A stretch of 64,000 nt of DNA. Origin: Litorivivens lipolytica (lineage in GTDB: Bacteria > Pseudomonadota > Gammaproteobacteria > Pseudomonadales > Spongiibacteraceae). Under the pieces are notes generated by a model. It was not told the DNA's origin, did no database searches, and worked only from the letters and a program-made list of their open reading frames with translations. The position numbers and the translations under genes are program-made. The stretch lies in the NCBI RefSeq assembly GCF_014191715.1, contig NZ_JACHWY010000001.1, forward strand, positions 124,001 to 188,000, written 5' to 3'. Shown piece by piece: positions 54,212 through 64,000 of this stretch; the first letter of the stretch is position 1, and every line of letters begins with the position of its first letter.

Positions 54212-55005
54212 TACCAGTTTCTCCGGAATTCACTTTCGTCGCTGCGGGCGGTGAGGACTTCCACGCCATCTGCGGTGACGGCCATGGTGTGCTCCCATTG
54301 GGCGGACAGGCGGCGATCCTTGGTGGTCACCGTCCAGCCATCTTTCATATTGAGCTTGGTGTGCTTCTTGCCAGCGTTGATCATGGGCTCAATGGTGAAG
54401 GTCATGCCTTCTTTCAATACCAGGTCGTTGCGGGCGTTGTAGCCATTGCCGTAGTGCAGCACCTGAGGGTCTTCATGGAAGCCCCGGCCGATGCCGTGGC
54501 CGCAGTACTCTTCTACCACCGAGTAATGATTGGCGTGAGCGTGCTTGGCAATGATTGTGCCGATATCGCTGAGGCGAGCACCGGGTTTGACCAGCCGGAT
54601 AGCCTGATACAGGCATTCCTGGGTGACGCGGCACAGGCGCTTGGCGTGGTCGGGCACGTCGCCGACGTAGTACATGCGGTTGGTGTCGCCGTGCCAGCCG
54701 TCCTTGATGACGGTGACGTCGATATTCAGAATATCGCCGTTTTTCAATGGCTTGTTGTTGGGAATCCCGTGGCAGATGACCTCGTTGGGCGAGGTGCAGA
54801 TGGATTTGGGAAAGCCGTTGTAGTTCAGCGGGGCCGGGATGGCGTCCTGCACGTCCACAATATAGTTGTGGCAGATGGTATTCAGCTCGTCGGTGGTGAC
54901 CCCGGGCTTGATATATTCCTCAATCATTTCAAGCACATCGGCGGCAAGTCGGCCGGCAATGCGCATTTGTTGGATTTCTTCCGGGGTTTTTATGCTGACA
55001 TTCAT
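54211..55005 (-). CDS. map: methionine aminopeptidase, type I
   Basis: Removes the initiator methionine from new proteins. 264 residues. Metal ligands are seen in LNIDVTVIKDGWHGDTNRMYYVG (two Asp), GHGIGRGFHEDP (His), TFTIEPM (Glu) and SAQWEHTMAVT (Glu). It is the first gene of the minus-strand map-glnD-dapC run, divergent from rpsB, the usual arrangement. Confidence 0.97.
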   Translation of the reverse strand: MNVSIKTPEEIQQMRIAGRLAADVLEMIEEYIKPGVTTDELNTICHNYIVDVQDAIPAPLNYNGFPKSICTSPNEVICHGIPNNKPLKNGDILNIDVTVIKDGWHGDTNRMYYVGDVPDHAKRLCRVTQECLYQAIRLVKPGARLSDIGTIIAKHAHANHYSVVEEYCGHGIGRGFHEDPQVLHYGNGYNARNDLVLKEGMTFTIEPMINAGKKHTKLNMKDGWTVTTKDRRLSAQWEHTMAVTADGVEVLTARSDESEFRRNW

Positions 55006-55135
55006 AGGGCTGGCAGGGGAATCCTTGTCTGGAGCCAGAGGCTCCGCGTCCTCAAAAGGCTGGCATTGTAAACCATGCGCTGCCGGCAGGCGATGCTTGT
55101 GCGGGCAGATTCTGCTTTCAGTTGCCGGGCGATTA

Positions 55136-55144
55136 TGGTATAAA
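55136..55144 (+). promoter_or_regulatory. extended -10 promoter for rpsB
   Basis: TGGTATAAA (TGnTATAAA) followed by a GC-rich ACGCGCCC discriminator, as in stringently controlled ribosomal promoters. A weak TTTCAG lies 17 bases upstream of the hexamer. A transcript from here would carry a leader of about 160 bases. Confidence 0.6.
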
Positions 55145-55149
55145 ACGCG

Positions 55150-55310
55150 CCCTCCGGAACGGCCCTTAGTCGAGCCGGAGGTTAACTTTAACGCCGCCCG
55201 TGTCTCGACACATGATCCCGGGTGCTCGCCAACCTTAGTGTTATACGCTTCGGATGTCGGGTTGGGTCATGGGAGATGCGCAAGCAAGAACCCGTAAAAA
55301 GGAAAATCTG
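55150..55310 (+). ncRNA. rpsB leader (t44-like), probable S2 autoregulatory element
   Basis: The 305-base gap between map and rpsB holds a promoter and this leader. CCTCCGG (55151-55157) and CCGGAGG (55175-55181) form the first hairpin; further complementary segments follow before AAGGAAAATCTG and the rpsB start. In gammaproteobacteria a structured leader (the t44 family) at this place lets ribosomal protein S2 repress rpsB-tsf. Assignment is by position and partial structure. Confidence 0.6.
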
Positions 55311-56057
55311 ATGTCACATGTAAGCATGCGCGATATGCTGCAGGCTGGTGTCCACTTTGGTCACCAAACCCGCTTCTGGAATCCCAAAATGGCACCGTAT
55401 ATCTTCGGTGCGCGTAACAAGATTCATATCATCAACCTCGAGCACACTGTTCCCGCCTTCAATGAAGCGCTGGACAAGATTGTTGAGCTTGCAGGTAACC
55501 GCAACAAGATTCTGTTTGTTGGCACCAAGCGTGCAGCTGGCAAGATCGTAGCCGAGCAGGCGCAGCGCGCCGGTATGCCCTACGTAAGCCACCGCTGGCT
55601 GGGCGGTATGCTGACCAACTACAAAACCATTCGTCAGTCCATCAAGCGTCTGCGTGACCTAGAAGCCCAACAGGCTGACGGCACCTTCGACAAGCTGACC
55701 AAGAAAGAAGCTCTGATGCGTCGCCGCGACATGGACAAGCTCGAGCGCTCCATCGGTGGTATCAAGGATATGGGCGGCCTGCCCGATGCACTGTTCGTGA
55801 TCGACGTTGACCACGAGCGCATCGCTATTCAGGAAGCCAACAAGCTGGGTATTCCCGTTATCGGCATCGTTGACACCAACAGTGACCCCGCTGGCGTTGA
55901 CTACGTAATCCCCGGCAACGATGACGCGATCCGCGCCATCAAGCTGTACACCACTGCCGTTGCTGACGCAATTGCTTCAACCCGTGCTGATGGCGGCGTG
56001 TCTGCCAAAGACGAGTTTGTTGAAGTAGCGGCCGACGACGCAGCCGATCAAGCCTGA
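55311..56057 (+). CDS. rpsB: 30S ribosomal protein S2
   Basis: A component of the small ribosomal subunit that helps recruit S1. 248 residues. The S2 signatures [22 protein letters not shown] and [12 protein letters not shown]...[22 protein letters not shown] are complete. ATG 55311 follows AAAGGAAAATCTG. The longer frame from 55254 would overlap the leader and is rejected. It is the first gene of the rpsB-tsf unit. Confidence 0.98.
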   Translation: MSHVSMRDMLQAGVHFGHQTRFWNPKMAPYIFGARNKIHIINLEHTVPAFNEALDKIVELAGNRNKILFVGTKRAAGKIVAEQAQRAGMPYVSHRWLGGMLTNYKTIRQSIKRLRDLEAQQADGTFDKLTKKEALMRRRDMDKLERSIGGIKDMGGLPDALFVIDVDHERIAIQEANKLGIPVIGIVDTNSDPAGVDYVIPGNDDAIRAIKLYTTAVADAIASTRADGGVSAKDEFVEVAADDAADQA

Positions 56058-56073
56058 TCGAGCTGGCAGGCCG

Positions 56074-56096
56074 AAGGGGCTGCGGCCCCTTTTTTC
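56074..56096 (+). terminator. hairpin between rpsB and tsf
   Basis: AAGGGGC-TGCG-GCCCCTT followed by T residues. Probably a partial terminator that lowers tsf relative to rpsB. Confidence 0.8.
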
Positions 56097-56167
56097 ATGG
56101 TCTGAACCGTACACCACTTTGATTAACGGGCTCGCGGCAGGTGAGCCCACTTCCGGAGGAATCTCAA

Positions 56168-57034
56168 ATGGCTGCAGTATCTGCAAGCATGGTGAAGGAA
56201 CTGCGCGAGCGTACCGGGCTCGGCATGATGGAATGCAAAAAGGCACTGGTTGACGCCGGTGGCGATATCGAACTGGCAATTGAAGAGCTGCGCAAGTCCA
56301 GCGGCATGAAGGCGGCCAAGAAAGCTGGTCGTACTGCGGCTGACGGTGTGGTTGCCACTAAAGTTGCTGAAGATGGCTCTTACGGCGTGTTGGTTGAAGT
56401 TAACAGCGAAACCGATTTTGTTGCTCGCGACGACAACTTCCTGGCCTTCGTGGGCAAGGTGGTAGACAAGGCGTTCGAGACCAAGCAGGACGACGTTGCT
56501 GCGTTGATGGCTGGCGATCTGGAATCTGCGCGTGAAGCACTGGTTCAAAAAATCGGTGAGAACATCTCTGTTCGCCGCGTGATGGTGGTTGCTGCTGAAG
56601 CGGGTGCCGTAGGCAGCTACGTTCACTCCAACAACCGCATCGGCGTACTGGTTGCCCTGAAGGGTGGCGACGTTGAAGTGGCTCGCGATGTGGCCATGCA
56701 CGTTGCGGCAGTTAACCCGCAGGTTGCCAAGCCGGACGACATGCCTGCTGAAATGATTGAGAAAGAGCGTGAAATCTACACTGCTCAAGCTCAAGAGAGC
56801 GGCAAGCCGGCTGAAATTATCGAGAAGATGATTGAAGGCCGTATCCGCAAGTTCCTGGCTGAAAACAGCCTGACTGAGCAAGCCTTCGTTAAAGACCCTG
56901 ACACCACCGTTGGCAAGCTGCTGAAAGGCGCTGGCGCTGACATTCTTGGCTTTGTCCGCCTCGAAGTGGGTGAGGGCATCGAGAAAGAGGAAGTGGATTT
57001 TGCGGCAGAAGTGGCCGCGCAGCTAAAAGGCTGA
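56168..57034 (+). CDS. tsf: elongation factor Ts
   Basis: The nucleotide-exchange factor for EF-Tu. 288 residues. The N-terminal UBA-like segment [19 protein letters not shown] and the core [14 protein letters not shown] are the standard EF-Ts signatures, and the C-terminal helices are present. CGGAGG lies ten bases before ATG 56168, so the frame from 56141 is not the start. Confidence 0.98.
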   Translation: MAAVSASMVKELRERTGLGMMECKKALVDAGGDIELAIEELRKSSGMKAAKKAGRTAADGVVATKVAEDGSYGVLVEVNSETDFVARDDNFLAFVGKVVDKAFETKQDDVAALMAGDLESAREALVQKIGENISVRRVMVVAAEAGAVGSYVHSNNRIGVLVALKGGDVEVARDVAMHVAAVNPQVAKPDDMPAEMIEKEREIYTAQAQESGKPAEIIEKMIEGRIRKFLAENSLTEQAFVKDPDTTVGKLLKGAGADILGFVRLEVGEGIEKEEVDFAAEVAAQLKG

Positions 57035-57046
57035 TTCCTCTTCCAA

Positions 57047-57072
57047 AAAATGGGGCCTTCGGGCCCCATTTT
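57047..57072 (+). terminator. terminator after tsf
   Basis: AAAATGGGGCC-TTCG-GGCCCCATTTT, a perfect long hairpin. It separates rpsB-tsf from pyrH. Confidence 0.9.
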
Positions 57073-57113
57073 CGTATTACAATACGCGCAAAATTTCACA
57101 GGGCCGGTTGGGT

Positions 57114-57860
57114 ATGGGCAGTCAGAATCGAGACAAGAAATACAAACGCATATTGTTGAAATTGAGCGGTGAAGCGCTGATGGGCGAGCTGGGCTTCGGG
57201 ATCGACCCGAAGGTGCTGGATCGCATGGCGCTGGAAATCGGCCAGCTGGTCGGTATTGGGGTGCAAGTCGGCCTTGTGGTCGGCGGCGGCAACCTGTTTC
57301 GCGGCGCAGCCCTGAATGCCGCAGGCCTGGACCGGGTCACCGGCGACCATATGGGTATGCTGGCGACCGTGATGAACGGCCTGGCCCTACGCGATGCGTT
57401 GGAGCGCAGTAATATCAAATCCCGAGTGATGTCGGCCATTCCCATGAGTGGGGTGGTGGATCACTATGACCGCCGCAAGGCCATCCGTTCGCTGGAACGC
57501 GGTGAAGTCGTGATATTCTCGGCTGGCACCGGTAACCCCTTCTTTACCACCGATTCCGCTGCCTGTCTGCGCGGTATCGAGATGGAAGCCAACCTTGTGC
57601 TTAAGGCGACCAAGGTAGATGGGGTGTATAGTGCTGACCCTATGAAGGATCCAAACGCCATTAAATACGACCATCTCACCTATGATGAGGTGCTCGATAA
57701 AAAGCTGGAAGTGATGGACCTGACGGCCATTTGCCTGTGCCGTGACCACAATATGCCGCTGCGGGTTTTTGCTATGGAGCAAAAGGGCGCACTGCTGAGC
57801 ATTGTGGTAGGTGGTAAGGAAGGTACGCTGGTAAGCGAATCACAGGAGACAAGTGAGTGA
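57114..57860 (+). CDS. pyrH: uridylate kinase
   Basis: Phosphorylates UMP to UDP. 248 residues, amino-acid-kinase fold. Visible are [24 protein letters not shown], the [17 protein letters not shown] helix and [19 protein letters not shown] 57114 ([12 protein letters not shown]) is preferred over TTG 57108. The stop overlaps the frr start by four bases (GTGA). Confidence 0.97.
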   Translation: MGSQNRDKKYKRILLKLSGEALMGELGFGIDPKVLDRMALEIGQLVGIGVQVGLVVGGGNLFRGAALNAAGLDRVTGDHMGMLATVMNGLALRDALERSNIKSRVMSAIPMSGVVDHYDRRKAIRSLERGEVVIFSAGTGNPFFTTDSAACLRGIEMEANLVLKATKVDGVYSADPMKDPNAIKYDHLTYDEVLDKKLEVMDLTAICLCRDHNMPLRVFAMEQKGALLSIVVGGKEGTLVSESQETSE

Positions 57861-58414
57861 TCAACGAAATAAAAGAAGACGCTGCTGAGCGCATGAGTAA
57901 ATCTGTCGATGTGCTGGGGCAGAACTTCAACAAAATCCGTACTGGCCGGGCTCACCCCAGCCTGCTGGACTCGATCAAGGTTGACTACTACGGCGTGGAT
58001 TCGCCCCTGAGCCAGGTGGCGAATATCAACGTGGAAGATGCCCGCACGCTGTCGGTAGTTCCCTGGGAAAAGAGCATGGTGCCCGCCATCGAAAAGGCCA
58101 TCATGAAATCGGATCTGGGTCTGAACCCGAGCACCGCCGGTGCCAATATCCGCATTCCGATGCCGCCGCTGACCGAAGAAACCCGCAAGGGTTACATCAA
58201 GCAGGCGCGTCAGGAGGCCGAAAATGCGCGTGTTTCCGTGCGTAATATCCGTCGCGATGCGATTTCTGACTTTAAGGATCTCCTGAAAGAAAAGGAAATC
58301 AGTGAAGATGAAGAGCGCAAGGCCTCTGATGATATCCAGAAGCTGACCGACAAATACATCGCGGAAATTGATCGCGAGCTGGCAGAAAAAGAAAAAGACC
58401 TGATGGAAATCTGA
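57857..58414 (+). CDS. frr: ribosome recycling factor
   Basis: Splits post-termination ribosomes together with EF-G. 185 residues. The signatures [17 protein letters not shown], the [16 protein letters not shown] segment and the long C-terminal helical bundle are all present. The start is GTG inside the pyrH stop region, indicating coupled translation. Confidence 0.97.
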   Translation: MINEIKEDAAERMSKSVDVLGQNFNKIRTGRAHPSLLDSIKVDYYGVDSPLSQVANINVEDARTLSVVPWEKSMVPAIEKAIMKSDLGLNPSTAGANIRIPMPPLTEETRKGYIKQARQEAENARVSVRNIRRDAISDFKDLLKEKEISEDEERKASDDIQKLTDKYIAEIDRELAEKEKDLMEI

Positions 58415-58422
58415 GCTGCCTC

Positions 58423-59205
58423 ATGAGTTCAGATGACACTCCTCCCGCGGCAGCGGGAGATGTTTCAGTGACGGTGCCGCGTCATGTTGCCATCATCATG
58501 GATGGCAACAACCGCTGGGCCAAACGCCATAACCTGAAAGACTACGCCGGCCACAAAGCCGGTGTGGAAACTATTCGCGGTGTGCTCGACGAGTTTCAGA
58601 AAGCGGGCGTCGAGATCGTTACCCTGTTTGCCTTCAGCAGTGAAAACTGGAAGCGTCCCTCGGGCGAGGTTACGGCGCTGATGAAGCTGTTTTCCAATTA
58701 CCTGGACAGTGAAATCCGCAAGTTGAATCAGGATGGGGTGCGGCTGCGCTTTATCGGTCGACGCGACCGGCTGTCTAAGACCTTGCTGAAAAAGATGGAT
58801 TACGCGGAGCAGGCGACCCGGGCCAACCGTCGCACCAGCCTTAATATTGCGCTGGACTACGGTGGTCAGTGGGATATTGCCAATGCCGCGCGCCAGCTTG
58901 CCGAAGAGGTCGCCCGCGGCGAGCGAGCACCGGATTCCGTTACCGAGGAGGCCTTGGCCGAGCGCCTGAGCACCTCACATCTGCCGGACCCGGACCTCTG
59001 TATTCGTACCGCTGGTGAGCATCGCCTCAGTAATTTCCTGCTGTGGCAACTGGCTTACGCCGAATACTATTTTTGCGATGCTCTGTGGCCTGATTTCGAT
59101 GCCGAGCAGGTGCAATTGGCATTGCGCAGTTTTGCCGACCGTGAGCGCCGTTTTGGCGGGCGCCTGGATACCGATCAATCAGACGAGGACCATGAGCGTG
59201 CTTAA
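58423..59205 (+). CDS. uppS: undecaprenyl diphosphate synthase
   Basis: A cis-prenyltransferase making the C55 carrier for peptidoglycan. 260 residues. The catalytic Asp lies in AIIMDGNNRWAKRH, with RFIGRRDRL and the C-terminal DLCIRTAGEHRLSNFLLWQLAYAE block. The Asn after GN replaces the more usual Gly. ATG 58423 is eight bases after frr; the 3' end overlaps cdsA by 14 bases. Confidence 0.96.
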   Translation: MSSDDTPPAAAGDVSVTVPRHVAIIMDGNNRWAKRHNLKDYAGHKAGVETIRGVLDEFQKAGVEIVTLFAFSSENWKRPSGEVTALMKLFSNYLDSEIRKLNQDGVRLRFIGRRDRLSKTLLKKMDYAEQATRANRRTSLNIALDYGGQWDIANAARQLAEEVARGERAPDSVTEEALAERLSTSHLPDPDLCIRTAGEHRLSNFLLWQLAYAEYYFCDALWPDFDAEQVQLALRSFADRERRFGGRLDTDQSDEDHERA

Positions 59206-60034
59206 GCAACGGGTAATTACGGCCATCGCCATTGTGATACCACTGCTAATGGCGCTGGCCTGGCTGGAACCGCTGCCCTTGATGGTGCTGTTTGGCCTGG
59301 TGGTAGCCGGCGCGGCCTGGGAATGGTCGGATATGTCAGGTATTGGCAGTGGCGCGCTACGCGGCCTGTATTGTCTGGTGGTGGCTGCCGGTATGGCAGG
59401 ATTTGCCTTCGAGGCGAACCTGTTGAATGTGATGCCGGATGCCGGGCTGGTACAGGATGCCATGCATGTGGCGGTGATTTTCTGGGCCATCGCGCTGCTG
59501 TGGGTAATGGGTTACCCGGGCAGCACCGGGCTCTGGGGCAGCCGTGCCGTAAGGGCCCTGATGGGATTGGTGGTGCTGGTACCGACCTGGGTGGCGCTGT
59601 ATTACCTGCGATTGCAGGGGCAGGGCGCGCTGCTGATCTTGTATGTGCTGTTGATTGTGGTGGCCGCTGACGTGGGTGCCTATTTTGCCGGGCGTGCCTG
59701 GGGGCGTGCCAAGCTGGCAGTCAATGTTAGCCCCAATAAATCCTGGGCGGGTTTCTGGGGCGGTCTGGCGGCAAGTCAGGCCTTGGCGCTGGTGGCCGGT
59801 CTGTTCTGGCCAGGCGGTCTGCCGATAGAATTGATCGCCTTTATGCTGCTGTCCGGTGTTGCGTCTCTGGCCTCGGTGCTGGGGGATTTGCTGGAAAGTA
59901 TGGTTAAGCGTCACCGCGGCATCAAAGACAGCGGCAACCTGCTGCCCGGTCACGGCGGTTTGATGGATCGCGTGGACAGTCTGACTGCCGCGATTCCGGT
60001 GTTTACTCTGGGTATGCTGGTCATTGGCTGGTAA
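59192..60034 (+). CDS. cdsA: phosphatidate cytidylyltransferase
   Basis: An inner-membrane enzyme making CDP-diacylglycerol for phospholipids. 280 residues, about eight membrane segments. The family signature SMVKRHRGIKDSGNLLPGHGGLMDRVDS is near the C terminus. ATG 59192 overlaps the uppS end; the frame from 59015 lies inside uppS and is rejected. Confidence 0.96.
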   Translation: MSVLKQRVITAIAIVIPLLMALAWLEPLPLMVLFGLVVAGAAWEWSDMSGIGSGALRGLYCLVVAAGMAGFAFEANLLNVMPDAGLVQDAMHVAVIFWAIALLWVMGYPGSTGLWGSRAVRALMGLVVLVPTWVALYYLRLQGQGALLILYVLLIVVAADVGAYFAGRAWGRAKLAVNVSPNKSWAGFWGGLAASQALALVAGLFWPGGLPIELIAFMLLSGVASLASVLGDLLESMVKRHRGIKDSGNLLPGHGGLMDRVDSLTAAIPVFTLGMLVIGW

Positions 60035-60061
60035 CTCGAAATAGTGCAGTTAGAGCGAAAT

Positions 60062-61255
60062 ATGGAGCAAGTTACCGTACTCGGATCGACCGGTTCGATT
60101 GGCGTGAGCACGCTGGATGTGCTGGCGCGTGAGCCAGACCGTTTTCGGGTATTCGCACTGACCGCCAACACCGGTGTGGCAGAGATGCTGCAACAGGTGA
60201 AGGCGGTCAATCCGCAATTTGCCGTGATGCGTTGCGAACAGGCCGCCGCTGAATTGCAGCGGGCTCTGGTAGAGAACGGTCATGCTGACACTGAGGTGCT
60301 GGCCGGCGAAGACAGTCTTTGCCGGGTGGCCTCGGATGACGACGTTGACGTGGTGATGGCAGCAATTGTCGGTGGTGCGGGGCTGGAGCCCACGCTGGCT
60401 GCGGTCAACGCGGGCAAGAAAGTGCTCTTGGCCAACAAGGAAGCGCTAGTCATGGCTGGGCGACTCTTTATGGATGCGGTCGAGGCGGCCAACGCCGTGC
60501 TACTGCCCATCGACAGCGAGCACAATGCGATTTTCCAGTGTCTGGATGACGGCAGCCGCCGCGATCTGCCCTCTCAGGGCGTGCAGCGTATTCTACTGAC
60601 TGGTTCCGGTGGACCTTTCCGGGAAACCCCGGTAGAAGCATTGGCGACCGTGACACCGGATCAGGCCTGTGCCCACCCGAACTGGTCCATGGGGCGCAAG
60701 ATTTCCGTCGATTCAGCCACCATGATGAATAAAGGTCTGGAGCTGATTGAGGCCTGTTGGCTGTTTGATACGCCGGCGTCGAAAATCGATGTGGTGGTTC
60801 ATCCGCAGAGCATTATTCACTCGATGGTCGAGTACATCGACGGTTCGGTGCTGGCTCAGATGGGTAACCCGGATATGCGCACCCCCATTGCCCATGCGCT
60901 GGCCTGGCCCCAGCGGATGCCCTCCGGTGTTGGCAGCCTGGATTTGATCGCTCAAGGTCGGCTGGATTTTCAGGCGCCTGATGAAGTGCGCTTTCCCTGC
61001 CTGCGACTGGCCCGCGAGGCGGTAGAGCGGGGTGGTACTGCTGCCGTGCTCTTGAATGCGGCTAACGAAGTGGCTGTTGCGGCCTTTCTCGAGGGCGGTC
61101 TAGACTTTGTTGCGATACCGGAAGTGATTGAATCAGTGATGAATTCTATTCCCTTGGTTGAACCGAACAGCCTCGATGCGGTCAAACTGGCGGATCGGGA
61201 AGCCCGTGCCGCCGCAGAACGCGAAGTACAGCGCAGGCAATCAGAGAAGCACTAA
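60062..61255 (+). CDS. dxr: 1-deoxy-D-xylulose-5-phosphate reductoisomerase
   Basis: Makes MEP in the non-mevalonate isoprenoid pathway, feeding uppS. 397 residues. NADPH motif [25 protein letters not shown], and the metal/substrate region [12 protein letters not shown]...GSGGPFR and [23 protein letters not shown] are present. ATG 60062 is used; GTG 60044 adds six residues without support. The stop overlaps the rseP start by one base. Confidence 0.97.
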   Translation: MEQVTVLGSTGSIGVSTLDVLAREPDRFRVFALTANTGVAEMLQQVKAVNPQFAVMRCEQAAAELQRALVENGHADTEVLAGEDSLCRVASDDDVDVVMAAIVGGAGLEPTLAAVNAGKKVLLANKEALVMAGRLFMDAVEAANAVLLPIDSEHNAIFQCLDDGSRRDLPSQGVQRILLTGSGGPFRETPVEALATVTPDQACAHPNWSMGRKISVDSATMMNKGLELIEACWLFDTPASKIDVVVHPQSIIHSMVEYIDGSVLAQMGNPDMRTPIAHALAWPQRMPSGVGSLDLIAQGRLDFQAPDEVRFPCLRLAREAVERGGTAAVLLNAANEVAVAAFLEGGLDFVAIPEVIESVMNSIPLVEPNSLDAVKLADREARAAAEREVQRRQSEKH

Positions 61256-62613
61256 TGCTGGATACCCTACAGACACTGCTCGCCTTCGTCGTCACCCTCA
61301 GTATTCTGGTGGCGGTGCATGAATTTGGCCATTTCTGGGTGGCCCGCCGCTGCGGCGTCAAAGTGCTGCGGTTTTCCATTGGCTTCGGCAAGCCGCTGAT
61401 CAGCTGGCGCGATCGCCATAATACCGAATTCGCCGTCGCCGGCATTCCGCTGGGCGGTTACGTCAAAATGCTGGACGAGCGCGAGGGTGAAGTGGCCCCC
61501 GAAGAGGCCCATCTGGCCTTTAACCGGCAATCTCCCTCAAAACGCATTGCTATTGCCGCGGCCGGTCCGCTGGCGAACTTTATTCTGGCTGTGCTGGTGT
61601 ACTGGCTGTTCTTCATGGGTGGCACTCAGGGGGTTGCGCCGCTGGTAGGCGGGGTTGAAGAGGGCTCTCTGGCCCAGAAAGCCGGTCTGGTTGCTGGTCA
61701 GGAAATCGTCTCTGTCGATGGCAAGGCCACGCCGACCTGGGAGCAGCTGAATATCCGCCTGCTGGAGCGGGTTGGAGAGAGTGGTGAACTGTCTATTGCC
61801 GCCAAGTATCCGGAATCCGATCTGATATACGAATCCACCGTGATCCTCGACGGCTGGATGCAGGGCGTTGCTGAGCCTGATCCCGTGGCGGGTTTGGGGC
61901 TGGAGCTCTACCGCCCGAAAGTCGATCCGGTGATTGAGGAAGTGGTTGCAGACAGTGCCGCCGAGCGTGCGGGCATGCAGGCCGGCGATCGTCTGCTGGC
62001 GGCTGATGGTCAGGTTATGGATGACTGGATGACCTGGGTGGACTACGTCAAGGCGCGCGCCGATACGCCGATTGCGCTGGAATACGAGCGCAACGGCGTG
62101 GTTGAAACCACCGAAATTACTCCTGCCGGGCGCGATATGGATGGCAAGCGCGTCGGTTTTGTCGGTATGGCGGTCGTGCCGCCGCCACCGCTGCCGGAAA
62201 AGTGGTTTCGCGAGTACCATTACGGCCCGATCGAGGCCTTTATCGCGGCCAGCCACAAGACGGTGCATATGAGCGTTTTCACCGTTGAGTCCATCTATAA
62301 AATGATTACCGGGCTGCTCTCGCCAAAAAACTTGAGTGGGCCCATAACCATTGCTAAAGTGGCCGGCGCCTCGGCCGAGTACGGCCTGTCAGCCTGGCTG
62401 AATCTGCTGGCGCTGCTTAGCATCAGTCTGGCTGTCCTCAATCTGCTGCCCGTGCCTGTGCTTGATGGCGGACATATCGTCTATGGCCTGATTGAGCTTG
62501 TATCCGGGCGCCCGGTTACCGAAAAAGTACAGATGGTGGCCAATCAGGTCGGACTGGCGATGGTGGTCTGTCTGATGGTTTTTGCCCTGTATAACGACGT
62601 ATTGCGTCTGTAA
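61255..62613 (+). CDS. rseP: site-2 zinc metalloprotease RseP
   Basis: An inner-membrane protease that cuts RseA-type anti-sigma factors to release sigma-E and clears signal peptides. 452 residues. The zinc site HEFGHFW is in the first membrane segment and LNLLPVPVLDGGH in the third; two PDZ domains (about 120-195 and 215-295) lie between. It starts at ATG 61255 (TAATG junction with dxr). Confidence 0.96.
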   Translation: MLDTLQTLLAFVVTLSILVAVHEFGHFWVARRCGVKVLRFSIGFGKPLISWRDRHNTEFAVAGIPLGGYVKMLDEREGEVAPEEAHLAFNRQSPSKRIAIAAAGPLANFILAVLVYWLFFMGGTQGVAPLVGGVEEGSLAQKAGLVAGQEIVSVDGKATPTWEQLNIRLLERVGESGELSIAAKYPESDLIYESTVILDGWMQGVAEPDPVAGLGLELYRPKVDPVIEEVVADSAAERAGMQAGDRLLAADGQVMDDWMTWVDYVKARADTPIALEYERNGVVETTEITPAGRDMDGKRVGFVGMAVVPPPPLPEKWFREYHYGPIEAFIAASHKTVHMSVFTVESIYKMITGLLSPKNLSGPITIAKVAGASAEYGLSAWLNLLALLSISLAVLNLLPVPVLDGGHIVYGLIELVSGRPVTEKVQMVANQVGLAMVVCLMVFALYNDVLRL

Positions 62614-62633
62614 GCCGCAGGGCTTTCAGAATA

Positions 62634-64000
62634 ATGAGTAAGTTGCTGCCGCGTTTTGTCGGTAGCCAAGGACTGTTGGTGTTCTCAAAGATTGTGAAGC
62701 GTTTTTTACTCTGTATGCTGCTCGTGGCGGCAGGTTCTGCGTGGTCGGTTGAACGCTTTGTGATAAGCGATATCCGTGTCGAGGGTCTGCAGCGTATTTC
62801 CCCGGACACCGTGTTTGCCGCATTGCCCATGAATGTGGGGGACCGTGTGAGCGAGGAAGCTCTGGCGAATGCGGCCCGTTCCCTGTTCCGCACCGGTAAC
62901 TTCGACGATATCAAGATTGGTCGCGACGGCGATGTGCTGGTCATTCTGGCGGCAGAACGCCCCTCGATCAGTGAAATCAATATCGATGGTAACAAGGCCA
63001 TAAAAACCGAAGCCCTGCTGGACGGCCTGAAAAATGCTGGTTTGGCAGAGGGGCAGGTCTTCAAACGCTCCACCCTTGAAGGCATGCGGATGGAGCTGAC
63101 CCGTCAGTATGTGTCGCAGGGTCGCTACGATGCCTCGATTGAAACTGACGTTATTGCGCAACCGCGCAACCGGGTAGCGGTCAGCATTCATGTGAATGAG
63201 GGTAGCACCGCGGCGATCAAGCACATCAATATCGTCGGGAACCATGCCTACGACGACGAAACTCTGCTCGACGAATTTGAGCTGAAGCCCACCAACTGGC
63301 TTAGCTGGATTACCAGTAGCGACAAGTACGCCCGCGAAAAGCTTAAAGGTGATCTTGAGAAACTTAGCTCCTGGTATCTGGATCGCGGTTATATCAAGTT
63401 CAATATCGATTCGACCCAGGTAGCGATCAGCCCTGATAAAGAGTCGGTTTACATTACCGCGAATATCACCGAGGGTGACGTCTATAAAGTCGGAAAAGTC
63501 GAGTTGTCTGGTGATGTGGTTCTGCCGGAAGAGCAGCTAACGCCTTTCCTGCTGCCAAAGACCGACGAGACCTTTTCTCAGGCCAAGCTGACAACTACGG
63601 AAGAGCTGTTGACCAAGCGCCTGGGTAACGATGGTTACAACTTCGCGCGAGTGTCTGGTATTCCGGAAATCAATGACGAAGAAAAAATTGTTGATCTGAA
63701 ATTCTTTATCGATCCGGGCAAGCGCACCTACGTGCGTCGCGTGGACTTCTCCGGTAACCACCGTACGTCTGACGAGGTACTGCGTCGCGAAATGCGTCAG
63801 ATGGAATCGGCACCGGCGTCCCAGTCCAACATCGAATTGTCGCGTGTACGCCTTGAGCGGTTGGGCTTCTTTAAGGAAGCGAAGGTCGAAACCCGCGAAG
63901 TGCCGGGTACGGACGACATGATCGATCTGGAATACGTGGTCGAAGAACAGAGTTCCGGCTCACTGGCTGCCAGCGTTGGTTTCTCTCAGGATAGCGGTCT
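62634..64000 (+). CDS. bamA: outer membrane protein assembly factor BamA (5' part)
   Basis: The central component of the machine that inserts beta-barrel proteins into the outer membrane. The frame is open to the right edge; about 455 residues are visible. A signal peptide (KRFLLCMLLVAAGSAWS) is followed by five POTRA domains (first begins FVISDIRVEGLQRI; later ones marked GRYDA, NIVGNHAYDDETLL, RGYIKF and VDFSGNHRT). The last residues, SSGSLAASVGFSQDSG, enter the barrel. ATG 62634 may be too early; GTG 62694 would start directly at the signal peptide. Confidence 0.95.
   Translation, partial: MSKLLPRFVGSQGLLVFSKIVKRFLLCMLLVAAGSAWSVERFVISDIRVEGLQRISPDTVFAALPMNVGDRVSEEALANAARSLFRTGNFDDIKIGRDGDVLVILAAERPSISEINIDGNKAIKTEALLDGLKNAGLAEGQVFKRSTLEGMRMELTRQYVSQGRYDASIETDVIAQPRNRVAVSIHVNEGSTAAIKHINIVGNHAYDDETLLDEFELKPTNWLSWITSSDKYAREKLKGDLEKLSSWYLDRGYIKFNIDSTQVAISPDKESVYITANITEGDVYKVGKVELSGDVVLPEEQLTPFLLPKTDETFSQAKLTTTEELLTKRLGNDGYNFARVSGIPEINDEEKIVDLKFFIDPGKRTYVRRVDFSGNHRTSDEVLRREMRQMESAPASQSNIELSRVRLERLGFFKEAKVETREVPGTDDMIDLEYVVEEQSSGSLAASVGFSQDSG

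Noticed and set aside
55122-55144. TTGCCG as the -35 box of the rpsB promoter
   Set aside because: It is 11 bases from TATAAA, too close; the extended -10 element with a weak TTTCAG fits better.

Overview
The window looks like chromosome of a gammaproteobacterium close to the Pseudomonas/Cellvibrionales side of the class. This is inferred from gene order, not from a database search. Several blocks match the Pseudomonas backbone: prfB-lysS; xseA/guaB-guaA...tadA-mltF/purL; DUF1853/nadK-rhomboid-DUF1315-DUF2797-pepN; and dapD-arsC-like-nth-dapC-glnD-map/rpsB-tsf-pyrH-frr-uppS-cdsA-dxr-rseP-bamA. No rRNA, tRNA, prophage, IS transposase or CRISPR array was recognised. prfB is cut by the left edge and bamA by the right edge.

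Layout. 1-10243: translation (prfB, lysS), a Crp/Fnr regulator, xseA, guaBA, a CSS-EAL c-di-GMP phosphodiesterase followed by an OmpA-like lipoprotein, and tadA. 10455-28165: mltF, purL, secDF, the nadK-pepN block, an unrecognised lipoprotein and an aldehyde dehydrogenase. 28242-about 38540: a complete chromosomal integron. A tyrosine recombinase IntI (minus strand) carries a perfect CTGT-N8-ACAG LexA box in front of it and is followed by 16 gene cassettes, nearly all with a sense-strand gene. In all 16 cassettes the seven-base core site that opens the cassette is the exact reverse complement of the inverse core that opens its own attC. The last attC is damaged and may be followed by decayed cassette remnants. 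38533-45109: accessory genes (MAPEG, GFA, HIT, SDR, ChrA, and an ankyrin lipoprotein broken by one extra base). 45118-48107: a LysR regulator and the sulfate-activation pair cysC-sat. 48191-64000: lysine biosynthesis, nitrogen sensing, translation factors, phospholipid and isoprenoid synthesis, and envelope biogenesis.

How the parts work together. The backbone is housekeeping. The region of most interest is the integron, whose cassettes are AT-richer and mostly of unknown function. Three encode single-chain nuclease-like proteins of unrelated folds (PD-(D/E)XK, GIY-YIG and Mrr-like with an N-terminal cysteine module). Others encode small zinc ribbons, lipoproteins, small membrane proteins, a DUF4279 protein, an alpha/beta hydrolase with a cysteine at the nucleophile position, and a GFA-like protein. 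One cassette has no convincing sense-strand gene. The nuclease cassettes are plausible defence genes, but this is inference. Five cassettes take their stop codon from the TAA inside attC, and some genes begin so close to the recombination point that their ribosome-binding region would come from whatever cassette lies upstream.
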